A stretch of 64,000 nt of DNA. Origin: Flavicella sediminum. Its GTDB lineage: Bacteria; Bacteroidota; Bacteroidia; Flavobacteriales; Flavobacteriaceae. Where the stretch lies: the NCBI RefSeq assembly GCF_006381105.1, contig NZ_VDET01000008.1, positions 1 to 64,000 on the forward strand, given 5' to 3'. The notes beneath the pieces were generated by a model. That model had not been told where the DNA came from, made no database searches, and was given only the letters and a program-made list of their open reading frames with translations. Of the stretch, positions 29,369 to 38,847 are shown piece by piece (position 1 is the first letter of the stretch; each line of letters begins with the position of its first letter). Made by a program: the position numbers and the translations under genes.

Positions 29369-29568
29369 AGATTTTTAATCTTTCCTTTTTTAGGATTTAT
29401 TACTACTTGAAAAAGAGTGGACACTGGGGTTTTAATTTTTTTGTTATTAATCTTAAAGTCTTGAAAGTTGAATCCAAGTATAAGTAAGACTCGTAAATTC
29501 AGTTTTACACGTAAATAAAATATGGGCTTAGGAGCTCAAAATCAGTTATTCCTATAAATAATATAATC

Positions 29569-31530
29569 ATGAGACAAGTATTTATAATAGCGGTGCTATT
29601 TGTGGTATCTAACATATGTGCACAAAAAAATAATTTTATTAAAGGAGGGCAGTTTAAAGATTTAATTCTGCCTATGCCCATTATAAATGGTCTAGAGTCT
29701 CAAGGACTTTGGGGAAATGTAAATGTGATACCTCGAGATAAAGATAATGGTATAGAAGATAATGAATGATGTTACTGGGGAGGTAACCCAATACGCGGTA
29801 AGGACGGGAATTATCATATAGCGATTTGTCGTTGGAAAGAAAATAAAGGACATCACGGCTGGTTTGAGTCGGAAGTCGCACATTGTTCTGCTGCGAATCC
29901 TTTAGGTCCTTATAAGATTACTAAGACGATTGTAAAGAAAGGCCATAATCCTGAAGTAATGAAGATTACAGAAGATGGTGGTTTTGTACTGCATGTATCG
30001 GACAATAGCGTTTATAAATCTGATAAAATGCAAGGGCCATGGGAGCGTATCGGAAGGATGACAATGGATGCGAGAGGTTTTAAAGATAGCAATCGTTTTG
30101 GTTCTAATTTGACTTCAGAGTATCGACCAGATGGTAGTATTATTGTCATGAAGAAAGATGGTGATATTACGCTTTCTGAAAAACAAATATTAGGTCCCTA
30201 TAAAATGATGTCTATCAATAATTATACACGCTCTACAGGGTATCCTGAAGATCCAGTGATATGGCGCAGCAGGCATCAATACCATGCTATTTATAATCAT
30301 GCACAAGATCGAAAAAGTGGTTATATGCGTTCTATTGACGGAATACATTGGAAAAATGAAGAAGGTTTGCCTTATGACGCTTCTACTACTTACTATACGG
30401 ATGGAACTCAGAATACCTGGTATAAATTTGAACGACCAAAAGTTATACAAGATGAATTGGGAAGAGCTACTCATCTTTCTTTGGCGGTAATGGATGTAGC
30501 AAAAAGCAAAGAAAAGCCCAATGATAATCATAGTTCAAAAAATATGATTATGCCATTAAATTTGGAAAAAATAATTACGATTATTGAAGCTAAGCAAGTA
30601 AACAATAATACAAAAAAGATAAAAATTAAGATGGAAGCAGAGGTAGATTTTGATCCCCAAAATGATCTTGATATTCAATCTTTACGCTTTGGGTCTGATC
30701 AATTGGTTAATTACGGGGGAGGTAGTAAAGCGATAAAAACAGAAAAGAGCGGTAACGATCTTATTGTTACATTTAAGGGAGATTTAGGACTGAATCACCG
30801 TGATTTTGATTTAAAACTTTTAGGTAAAAACAAACGAGGAGCGTTGATTTATGGATATGCAGTGTTACCTATGCGTTCAATAAAAGAAGCATCATGTATA
30901 ATATTACCCATTTCGGTTGAGAAAAATAATAGGCTAACAAGTTTGCATAGTCGCATTGAAAACGCAGGGCTCACTAGGTCTAAGCCATGCAGGGTAGAGT
31001 TGCGCGAATACAGTGCAACTGGGTTAAAGGTATTGGATGTGTTAAACATAGCTTCAATGGATCCTTATCAAAGTAAATCCATAGATTTTAAAGTTGAAAA
31101 AAGAAAAGATTGTGCATATGAAATGGTGATTCTAGGAGATTATAATTATGATGAATATTGGAGAAAACAGGATGATACTTCAAATGCTGTGAAATACACT
31201 GGCAGCTGGGAGCGAAAGAACGCGCCTTTAGCTTTTCTTAATTCCGAAATGGTTAGTACGACATTGGGTGATGCCGTTACGTTTTCTTTTAAAGGAACTC
31301 GTGTGAAAGTGTTTGGACAGTTAGGACGACAATTTGGCTCTTTTAAAGTGTATATGGATGGAGAGTATATAGAAACTATACGTTGTAACTACGCGCCAGT
31401 ATCTCAATCACCAATTTATCAAAGTGATGTGTTAATAAATAAGAAGCATGTTTTAAAATTGGTGAAAACTGAAACCGAGTATAATGGTCAGGTAACGATA
31501 GATGCTTTTGCAGTAGAATTACCGAAATAA
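29569..31530 (+). pseudogene. Secreted five-bladed-propeller (GH43-like) gene with one in-frame TGA
   Basis: One open frame runs from ATG 29569 to 31530 except for TGA at 29767-29769. Upstream are a signal peptide (ending ICAQ) and GLWGNVNVIPRDKDNGIEDNE. After the TGA the same frame reads CYWGGNPIRGKDGNYHIAIC, then GHHGWFESEVAH and the rest of the propeller, so no bases are lost. TGA to TGG would restore a tryptophan in the expected place. An intact protein would have about 653 residues: a propeller (to about residue 330), a middle domain, and a C-terminal jelly-roll-like domain from about residue 540 (FKGTRVKVFGQLGRQFGSFKVY). Restart at ATG 29959 would give 523 residues without signal peptide. 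The class resembles clan GH-J/F hydrolases; the precise family is not recognised. Confidence 0.82.
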
Positions 31531-31560
31531 CGATTCGTACTAAAATAAGTTTCCTTTTTA

Positions 31561-31619
31561 GGAAAGGAAAAAAAACAAAGCTATTGGTATAAAACCTTCA
31601 GATTTGATACCAATAGCTT
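31561..31619 (-). terminator. Terminator of the HTCS gene
   Basis: A perfect 13-pair stem, AAGCTATTGGTAT at 31578-31590 with ATACCAATAGCTT at 31607-31619. On the minus strand the stem is followed by a T-rich tract (complement of 31561-31577, TTTGTTTTTTTTCC). It lies between two convergent genes, so it may also reduce read-through from the plus strand, although the plus side lacks a T run. Confidence 0.75.
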
Positions 31620-31654
31620 AAAGTTAAATAAACAAAAAAACTCAATGAGGTGTT

Positions 31655-34600
31655 TTATTTTTCACTTTGTTCGTTGAATTTTTTCGCAAAACTAGAAGGA
31701 GACATACCGTAAATTTGTTTAAAACATTTACTAAAGTATTTTGGATCGTTAAATCCAGTCATTATGCAAATTTCCGAAATTAATAAGCCTGAATTTTGTT
31801 CTATTATTTGTGCTGCTCTTTTTAGTCTGTAATTTCTTATAAATTCATTGGAAGACATGCCCGTTAATTGTGTTAGTTTTCGGTAAAGAACAGAGTGACT
31901 CATATTCATTTCTTTTTTAAATGTATGAGCGGTAAAATCTGGGTCGTTAAAATGTTGGTCTAAAACTTCATAGGCTTTAAGTACAAAAACGTCATCAATA
32001 GAATCTAAATTTGTGTTTTCGGGAATAAAATCAAGTTTGGTTTTAGATTTTTCTGATATTTTTTTATTAGTTTCAATAATGTTTGTGATTTTAGATTCTA
32101 AGATGGCATAACTAAAAGGTTTTTTTATGTAATCGACCGCTCCAATATTTAAACCGTTCATTTTAAATTCATCGGATGACCATGCACTTAAGAATAGAAA
32201 AGGAATATGGTTGGTGTCTTCATTCTTTTTAACTTCTTTACAAAACTCTACTCCGTCCATTATGGGCATAAAAGTATCGCTTAAAATTAAGTCAGGAATA
32301 TGTTTTTTAGCCATGTCAAGTCCTTCTTTACCATTAGAAGCCTCTATTACTCGAAATTTCTGAGACAGGGATTGTATAACATAAGAACGAATATCAAAAT
32401 CGTCTTCTACGACTAATATTTTTGGAGTACTTTTATTATGGGTTTTAATCGTATTTGTCGTTTTCGTATTTTCTTCTTTATCTATCGTTATTGGCTCTAA
32501 AGGAGGGCGCTCTACTATTTCATTTCTAATGTTTTCCGAATTGTAAAAATCTTTTTTAATAGGAAGTGTCAATGAGAATGTCGACCCTTTGTTTATTTGA
32601 CTCTCAACATTAATTAAACCTTTGTGTAATTTTGTCAATCTATTCACATAGTCTAGGCCAATTCCTGCACCATTTGGATTTAATGATTTTGCTGAGGTTA
32701 CTTGATAGAAGCCTTCAAAAATTTTGGATAATTTGTCTTCGGGGATTCCTATGCCGCTATCTTTAATATTTATAACAACCTTTTCTTTTGTATCGTCGTA
32801 ATAACTTAAAATTATAGAAATGCTTCCTTCTTTTAAAGTGAATTTAAAAGCATTTGAGAGTAGATTGTAAATTATTTTTTCAATTTTATCTTCGTCAACC
32901 CAGCCCATCATTACTTCTTCTTCCTTTATAAATTTAAAGGTGATATTATGTTGTATGGCAAATTCGTGAAAAACGGTCGTTGTTTCTTCAATGCATTTCA
33001 CAAGGTTTTGATTTGAAACTTGTAAGCTTAAGGTATCTCCTTCAATTTTACTAATGTCTAATATTTGATCTACTAAGCGTAGCAATCTGAAAACGTTTTT
33101 ATTGATTAATTTTAATAAATGATAGTCGTAATTGTCTTTTTCCTTGTTGTTGTTAATTAGTTGGGAAACGGGGTCTGAAATTAAAGTTAGAGGCGTTCTT
33201 AATTCATGAGAAATATAGGTAAAGAAACGAATTCTCATTTGGTTAAAATCTTCCTCATTTTTCAGTTTTAAACGTTGTAATTCATTCTCGTTTTTCTGTT
33301 TGGTACTTATAATCGTGTATTTGTTGTAGTAATAAAGTACGAGAACAAAAAGAAGTAACATTAATAATTTGAACCACCAAGTAGCGTAGAATGGAGGTGC
33401 AATACTGATGTTTAACGATTTTATTTGATCTTCAGAATTGCTATTGTATAATTTTACTTTGAACGTGTAATTTCCGTGGTTTAAATTAGTAAATCCAATT
33501 GACCTATTAGTTCCTAAATTAGCCCAATGATCCATATATCCTTCTAAGATATAAGTATATTTGTTATGACCTTCATTGTTAAAGTCTAAAGCAGCATATT
33601 CTATAGAAAAATCGTTTTGATTAGCCTGAAGTTTTAATTGGGTTGTATTATTTAAACTTTTATTTATAGGAGAATCTGCTTTGTTGATATCAATAATTTG
33701 ATTGTCAATTTTTAAATTTGAAAAAACGATATCGGTAGGTTCAGGGATTTTATTTAGACTTTTAGGGTTAAAAACAACCAAACCTTCAGAACCTCCAAAT
33801 CCTAAGGTGTTATCAGGTAAAACTACACTAGCTTTTGGTTGAAATTGACTAGATGGTAATTTATGGGATATTATAGAATTGTCAAATGTTTTGGCCGTTT
33901 TATTGAATTTCACCAATCCTTTAAAAGTGCTAACCCAAAAAATGTCTCCTTGCGGTATTAAACTAGAAACAAAATTATTAACCAATCCATCTTCTTGTGT
34001 GTAAAATGTGTATGTTTTGGTATTGGCTTGTAAATAGCCCATTCCTTTTCCTTGCGAACAAAACCAAATAATATTTTCATCATCATCTATATGTACCTCT
34101 GTAATGGGAGTAGAAATTAGGGTATTAGAATAGAAGTATTCGAACATTTCTGTATTGGGATTAAAAATAGAAACTCCTCCCATGGTTGCAATTACAAAGT
34201 TGCCGTTTTTTGCGAGTTTAATATCTCTTACTTCTATATTTCCAAAGTTTGTAAAGCTGTCATCTTTAGGATTGTATCGATTCAATCCTTTTTGTGTACC
34301 AATCCATAAATTATTGTGCTCATCTTCCATAAAAGCATAAATTTTATCATCATTTATACTGTGTGAATTCCCTGGTTTATGTTTGTATTGTTTAAAACTA
34401 GCCTTCTTTTTATCTAACAAATTAAGACCTCCTGAGTAGGTTCCAAACCACATACGTCCTTTGTAATCTTCAATAATTGTTGTGACAGTATTGAAACTTA
34501 GAGAATTGTTGTTTTGTTGTTGATGAGTGTATGAATTATAGGTTTTTGTTTTGGGATTGTATACGCTAATTCCTCCTAATGTACCAAACCATAGCTGCTC

Positions 34601-35731
34601 ATTACTATCTAAATAGACACTTCTTACTCTGCTTTCAATAATACTATTGGAATCATGTGTTTGATGCTTGATTACTTTAAAGTCACGTTTTTTAGAGGTA
34701 TTATAACCGACACCAGTTCCATAAGTACCAATCCATAAAATACCATCTCTATCTTCATAAACAGTGTACAGCGCATTTGTAGCAATACTTTGCCTGTGAT
34801 TAGAATTGTAGAGGTAATTTGTGAATGTATTATTTTTTGTGTTTATTTTTGAGAGTCCTCCTCCATTTGTAGCTACCCAAATACCATCTTCTTTTGTCTG
34901 AAAAATGTCATAAATTTCATTGTGTTGAAGTAAGCTGTTTTTTGTGTTGTAATTTATAAAATGCTCACCAAAATAGGGCAAATATGAAATGCCACCAAGG
35001 GCCGTTCCTACCCATAAATCACCATTTGCACTTACGGAAAGTGCTTTTATTGTATTTCCAGAAAGTGTATTGGGTATAGCTGTTTTATGAAAATAATTTA
35101 CAAACTGTTTGTTTTTTTTATTGAAATGATTCAATCCATTTTCTGTGCCAATCCAAAGTTCATCTTTGTAGCTAGCTAACGAAATGACTTCTGAGTTTGA
35201 CAGTGAATTAACTTTACTAGAATTATACCTGTAATGTTCTATGATCCCTTCTTTTTTATGATATAATATCAAGCCTTCTGACGTTCCTAGCCAAATTTGT
35301 GAATTATCTTCTTCTTCAATGCAATTTATTCGAATATTTAGACTGAAATTTGGGAATAATTTGTGATGTGTAACCTGTTCATTGATAGGGTTGTAAGATT
35401 TTATACCGTTATCAGTTCCAATCCATAAAATACTATCATTGTCCTCATATAGATCAAAAACTATGTTGCCAGTTGGTATTTTTAATTGATGATTTCTAGT
35501 ATTTATAACTTTAATATCATAGCTGTCATATCGGTTCAGTCCATCATCAGTACCAAACCATAAAAAGCCCGATTTGTCCTTTAAAATTGTATTTACCGTG
35601 TTTTGTGATAAACCGTCCGCAGTAGTAATTGTATTGAAATCAAATTCCGATTGATCTTCTATATATTGTGCACTAGCTATAGTGATATGAAAAAAAGAGA
35701 AAAGTAAAAACTTTAATGAGTTGTGGAGCAT
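31655..35731 (-). CDS. Hybrid two-component system sensor/regulator (HTCS)
   Basis: A 1358-residue one-protein two-component system. After a signal peptide (about 1-22), residues about 25-690 form periplasmic propellers of Reg_prop repeats (for example GFLWFGTDDGLNRYD, ILWIGTDNGIKSYNP). A Y_Y_Y domain lies at about 700-775 and a single transmembrane helix at about 780-802. The histidine kinase HisKA motif F-x-x-x-x-S-H-E-L-R-T-P has His842, followed by ATPase motifs NLLSNAFKFT, DSGIGIPEDK and GAGIGL. The receiver has Asp1152 in ILSDTFMPIMDG, and the C-terminal AraC-type HTH covers about 1265-1355. Such proteins bind an oligosaccharide in the periplasm and activate PUL genes directly. It is the only regulator in the window, and the six GAACWAWWT sites are candidate targets. 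Confidence 0.96.
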   Translation of the reverse strand: MLHNSLKFLLFSFFHITIASAQYIEDQSEFDFNTITTADGLSQNTVNTILKDKSGFLWFGTDDGLNRYDSYDIKVINTRNHQLKIPTGNIVFDLYEDNDSILWIGTDNGIKSYNPINEQVTHHKLFPNFSLNIRINCIEEEDNSQIWLGTSEGLILYHKKEGIIEHYRYNSSKVNSLSNSEVISLASYKDELWIGTENGLNHFNKKNKQFVNYFHKTAIPNTLSGNTIKALSVSANGDLWVGTALGGISYLPYFGEHFINYNTKNSLLQHNEIYDIFQTKEDGIWVATNGGGLSKINTKNNTFTNYLYNSNHRQSIATNALYTVYEDRDGILWIGTYGTGVGYNTSKKRDFKVIKHQTHDSNSIIESRVRSVYLDSNEQLWFGTLGGISVYNPKTKTYNSYTHQQQNNNSLSFNTVTTIIEDYKGRMWFGTYSGGLNLLDKKKASFKQYKHKPGNSHSINDDKIYAFMEDEHNNLWIGTQKGLNRYNPKDDSFTNFGNIEVRDIKLAKNGNFVIATMGGVSIFNPNTEMFEYFYSNTLISTPITEVHIDDDENIIWFCSQGKGMGYLQANTKTYTFYTQEDGLVNNFVSSLIPQGDIFWVSTFKGLVKFNKTAKTFDNSIISHKLPSSQFQPKASVVLPDNTLGFGGSEGLVVFNPKSLNKIPEPTDIVFSNLKIDNQIIDINKADSPINKSLNNTTQLKLQANQNDFSIEYAALDFNNEGHNKYTYILEGYMDHWANLGTNRSIGFTNLNHGNYTFKVKLYNSNSEDQIKSLNISIAPPFYATWWFKLLMLLLFVLVLYYYNKYTIISTKQKNENELQRLKLKNEEDFNQMRIRFFTYISHELRTPLTLISDPVSQLINNNKEKDNYDYHLLKLINKNVFRLLRLVDQILDISKIEGDTLSLQVSNQNLVKCIEETTTVFHEFAIQHNITFKFIKEEEVMMGWVDEDKIEKIIYNLLSNAFKFTLKEGSISIILSYYDDTKEKVVINIKDSGIGIPEDKLSKIFEGFYQVTSAKSLNPNGAGIGLDYVNRLTKLHKGLINVESQINKGSTFSLTLPIKKDFYNSENIRNEIVERPPLEPITIDKEENTKTTNTIKTHNKSTPKILVVEDDFDIRSYVIQSLSQKFRVIEASNGKEGLDMAKKHIPDLILSDTFMPIMDGVEFCKEVKKNEDTNHIPFLFLSAWSSDEFKMNGLNIGAVDYIKKPFSYAILESKITNIIETNKKISEKSKTKLDFIPENTNLDSIDDVFVLKAYEVLDQHFNDPDFTAHTFKKEMNMSHSVLYRKLTQLTGMSSNEFIRNYRLKRAAQIIEQNSGLLISEICIMTGFNDPKYFSKCFKQIYGMSPSSFAKKFNEQSEK

Positions 35732-36321
35732 TTTAAAGAATGAATTATGCTTGCTTGCTAACAGTAGGTTTTAAAAATAGAGTGATAAATTCACTGATAT
35801 TTCAGCTACTGTTTAGATTAATAAAATTTGTTTGATTCCGATAAGTGAATAGAATATAAAGATACAATTTAATATTAATTTAATAAAAAAAAGAAATTGG
35901 TTTTATGAAAGACTACTTTAGGATATTGTCGTGAATTGATCTAATTAACTTAACTACAATTGTATGTTTCTATGATTTAATTTTACAAAAAAAAGTTGCT
36001 GTAAACACTATTCCACTAGGCTTTGAGTGGTAATTATGTGAAGTGAAATAGAATAAGAAATACTGAGGTTTGCTTAGCGTTCATTCTTGTATCTGTGGTG
36101 CATGTGTACTCTCCAAAGCTGCTTTTTGAACAAAATAGACACCAATTAAAGTATTGTGTCTACCTCTATTGTTCGATTTATCAGGTAATTTGATATTGGA
36201 GTAAATAGGTTGTTTTCTATAAACGATTTACAAATGCCATTCGTGAAAAAATAGGTGAGATAGTTCTGCTGGAATAGTTTATTTTTTCAAATATTAATTT
36301 AATAAAGGTTTCCGTTTAAGT
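35732..36321. other. Divergent promoter region between HTCS and the GH3 operon
   Basis: These 590 bases contain no gene I can support. The only structured element is operator-like site 4 at 36123-36162, on the GH3 side. The HTCS side, within 150 bases of its start, has no copy of the motif, so the regulator gene may not control itself. Confidence 0.5.
36123..36162 (+). promoter_or_regulatory. Putative HTCS operator, site 4, overlapping an inverted repeat
   Basis: TTTGAACAAAATAGACACC has its GAAC at 36128. TAGACAC at 36136-36142 pairs with GTGTCTA at 36156-36162 around 13 bases, so an inverted repeat overlaps the second half-site. The site lies 194 bases before the GH3 start. Confidence 0.42.
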
Positions 36322-38805
36322 ATGAGAATTTATACGTTTTTTAGCTATTTACTAATTGGTTTGTTTCCGCTGTTAATTGGAGCACAAGTTGTTTCTAACA
36401 AAGTTGTTAATAAAGTAAACCCCAAGAGAATTTATCATCGTAAATGGATAGATTTCAATAAAAATGGAATCAAAGATGTCTATGAAGATCCATTACAATC
36501 TGTTGAGAGAAGAATAGAGAATCTTTTATCTCAAATGAATTTAGACGAGAAAAGTTGTCAAATGGCAACTATATATGGTTATGGTAGGGTTTTAAAAGAT
36601 GAATTACCAACACCAAATTGGAAAAATGAAATTTGGAAGGATGGAATTGGAAATATGGATGAACAGCTTAATAATTTAGCATATCATCCAAAGTCGGCAA
36701 CAGACAAGGCTTGGCCTCCTTCAAATCATTTAAAAGCATTGAATGAAATTCAGAAGTTTTTTATTGAACAAACACGTTTAGGGATTCCAGTAGATTTTTC
36801 AAATGAAGGTATTCGAGGTTTGTGTCATGAAAAATCTACCAGTTTTCCTGCACAGATAGGAGTGGGGTCAACATGGAATAAAAAATTAGTAAGTCAGATT
36901 GGTCAAATTACAGGTAGAGAAGCAAAACTGTTAGGGTATACCAATGTATATGCACCTATTTTAGATATCGCACGTGATCCAAGATGGGGTAGAACGGTAG
37001 AGTGTTATGGTGAAGATCCTTATTTGGTTGGAGAATTAGGGTACAATATGGTGAAATCTATACAGGAGGAAAATGTAGTGTCTACTCCAAAACATTTTGC
37101 TATTTACAGTGCTCCAAAGGGAGGTAGAGATGGTGACGCTCGAACGGATCCGCATATAACAGAAAGAGAGCTGTTTTCATTATACCTTTATCCTTTTAAA
37201 AGGGCTGTAAAAGATGCAGGAGCTATGGGAATTATGAGTTCTTATAATGATTATAATGGTGTGCCAGTCTCTTCTTCTAGTTATTTTTTAGAAGATATTT
37301 TACGAGATACATGGGGTTTTAAAGGGTATGTAGTTTCCGATAGTCGTGCAGTAGAATTTATAGCCGATAAACATCATGTTGCTAAAGATCGTAAAGACGC
37401 GGTACTAAAAGCAGTGAATGGCGGACTTAATATCAGAACCGATTTTACAATGCCAGAAGATTATATTTTACCTGTTCGAGAGTTGGTAAAAGAAGGTTCT
37501 TTAAGTGTGGAAGTTGTAGATAGTCGTGTACGTGATATATTAAGAGTAAAGTTTTGGCAAGGCCTTTTTGATGCGCCTTATAGAATAGATTTTAAGACAG
37601 CTGATAAAACGGTTGCAAATGATTCTTTTCAAAAAGTGTCCTATCAAGCTTCTTTGGAATCTATTGTTTTGTTGAAAAATGAAAACAATATGTTGCCTTT
37701 AGATTTAAATAATTATAAATCCGTTTTAGTAACGGGCCCAAATGCAAAAGCAACGAATCATTCGGTAAGTCGTTATGGCCCCTCTAATATTGATGTCATT
37801 TCTGTTTATGAAGGAATTAAAGAAAAATTCACAGATAAGGTAGAAATTAAGTACACAAAGGGTTGTGATTTTTTTGATGCCAATTGGCCAGAAAATGAAC
37901 TTATGAATATAGCGCCAACACAATCAGATCAAGAAGAGATTGATAAAGCCGTGGAAATAGCTAAAACAGTTGGATTGGCTATTGTAGTTGTTGGTGATGA
38001 CGAAGAGACAGTAGGAGAGTCTCGATCAAGGACTTCTTTAAACTTACCTGGAAATCAACAGCGCTTAGTTGAAGCAATTTACAATACAGGTACACCTGTT
38101 GTTGTTGTATTGATTAATGGTAGGCCGCTTTCTATAAATTGGATTGATAAATATGTGCCTGCCGTTGTAGAAGGTTGGTTTCAAGGTAAATTTGGAGGCG
38201 CAGCTATTGCTGATGTGTTATTAGGAACTTATAATCCTGGTGGTAAGCTGCCTGTGTCATTTCCTAAAACGGTAGGACAAATACCTATGAATTTTCCAAC
38301 CAAACCTGGGGCTCAGGCCAATCAACCTTCAGGAGGACCAAACGGTTTTGGTAAAACACGTGTGGGAGGATTTCTTTATCCTTTTGGCTATGGTTTGAGC
38401 TATACAAAATTTGAGTATCGAAATTTAAAAGTAGTTTCTAAAATAAATTCAGGGAAAGGGAATATGCTTGTTACGGTAGACGTTACAAATACAGGTAAAG
38501 TTAAAGGGGATGATGTGGTACAGCTGTATTTTTCCGATATGCAATCTTCTATCACCGTTTACGAAAAACAACTAAGAGGTTTTGAACGAATATCCTTAGA
38601 ACCTAATGAAACAAAAACGGTGAAATTTCATTTAAAACCAGAAGATTTAGCATTGTATAATCAAAATATGGATTTTGTTTTGGAGGCAGGTGATTTTGAA
38701 ATTATGATCGGTAGTTCTTCTGAAGATATAAAATTAAAGCAAAAAATACATGTAAAAGATGCGGTGTTATTGAGTAAACAAATAAAAATGTCTGCATCTA
38801 AATAA
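36322..38805 (+). CDS. Secreted GH3 beta-glycosidase (beta-glucosidase/xylosidase type)
   Basis: An 827-residue exported enzyme. The signal peptide (about 1-21) is followed by DFNKNGIKDVYEDP (residues 44-57), an EF-hand-like start that recurs in this GH3 subgroup. The (beta/alpha)8 domain contains KHFA at 257-260 and GYVVSDSRAVE, where Asp340 is the predicted nucleophile (usual context SDW; here SDS). The second domain holds LAIVVVGDDEETVGESRSR, and the last 120 residues, from about 700, form a fibronectin III-like domain. It is the first gene of operon D. GH3 exo-enzymes remove terminal beta-glucose, xylose or N-acetylhexosamine. Which sugar is cut here is not clear. Confidence 0.92.
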   Translation: MRIYTFFSYLLIGLFPLLIGAQVVSNKVVNKVNPKRIYHRKWIDFNKNGIKDVYEDPLQSVERRIENLLSQMNLDEKSCQMATIYGYGRVLKDELPTPNWKNEIWKDGIGNMDEQLNNLAYHPKSATDKAWPPSNHLKALNEIQKFFIEQTRLGIPVDFSNEGIRGLCHEKSTSFPAQIGVGSTWNKKLVSQIGQITGREAKLLGYTNVYAPILDIARDPRWGRTVECYGEDPYLVGELGYNMVKSIQEENVVSTPKHFAIYSAPKGGRDGDARTDPHITERELFSLYLYPFKRAVKDAGAMGIMSSYNDYNGVPVSSSSYFLEDILRDTWGFKGYVVSDSRAVEFIADKHHVAKDRKDAVLKAVNGGLNIRTDFTMPEDYILPVRELVKEGSLSVEVVDSRVRDILRVKFWQGLFDAPYRIDFKTADKTVANDSFQKVSYQASLESIVLLKNENNMLPLDLNNYKSVLVTGPNAKATNHSVSRYGPSNIDVISVYEGIKEKFTDKVEIKYTKGCDFFDANWPENELMNIAPTQSDQEEIDKAVEIAKTVGLAIVVVGDDEETVGESRSRTSLNLPGNQQRLVEAIYNTGTPVVVVLINGRPLSINWIDKYVPAVVEGWFQGKFGGAAIADVLLGTYNPGGKLPVSFPKTVGQIPMNFPTKPGAQANQPSGGPNGFGKTRVGGFLYPFGYGLSYTKFEYRNLKVVSKINSGKGNMLVTVDVTNTGKVKGDDVVQLYFSDMQSSITVYEKQLRGFERISLEPNETKTVKFHLKPEDLALYNQNMDFVLEAGDFEIMIGSSSEDIKLKQKIHVKDAVLLSKQIKMSASK

Positions 38806-38847
38806 CCCGAAAATCATAAATTATTATACATAAAACAGAGAATAAAA

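Noticed and set aside
30190-30531. 113-residue minus-strand frame opposite the broken propeller gene
   Set aside because: The plus strand codes a recognisable propeller here; the reverse frame shows no domain or start context.
36001-36120. Small inverted repeat CCACT ... AGTGG in the HTCS-GH3 gap
   Set aside because: Only five pairs, with no link to a start codon or motif; such repeats are expected by chance.
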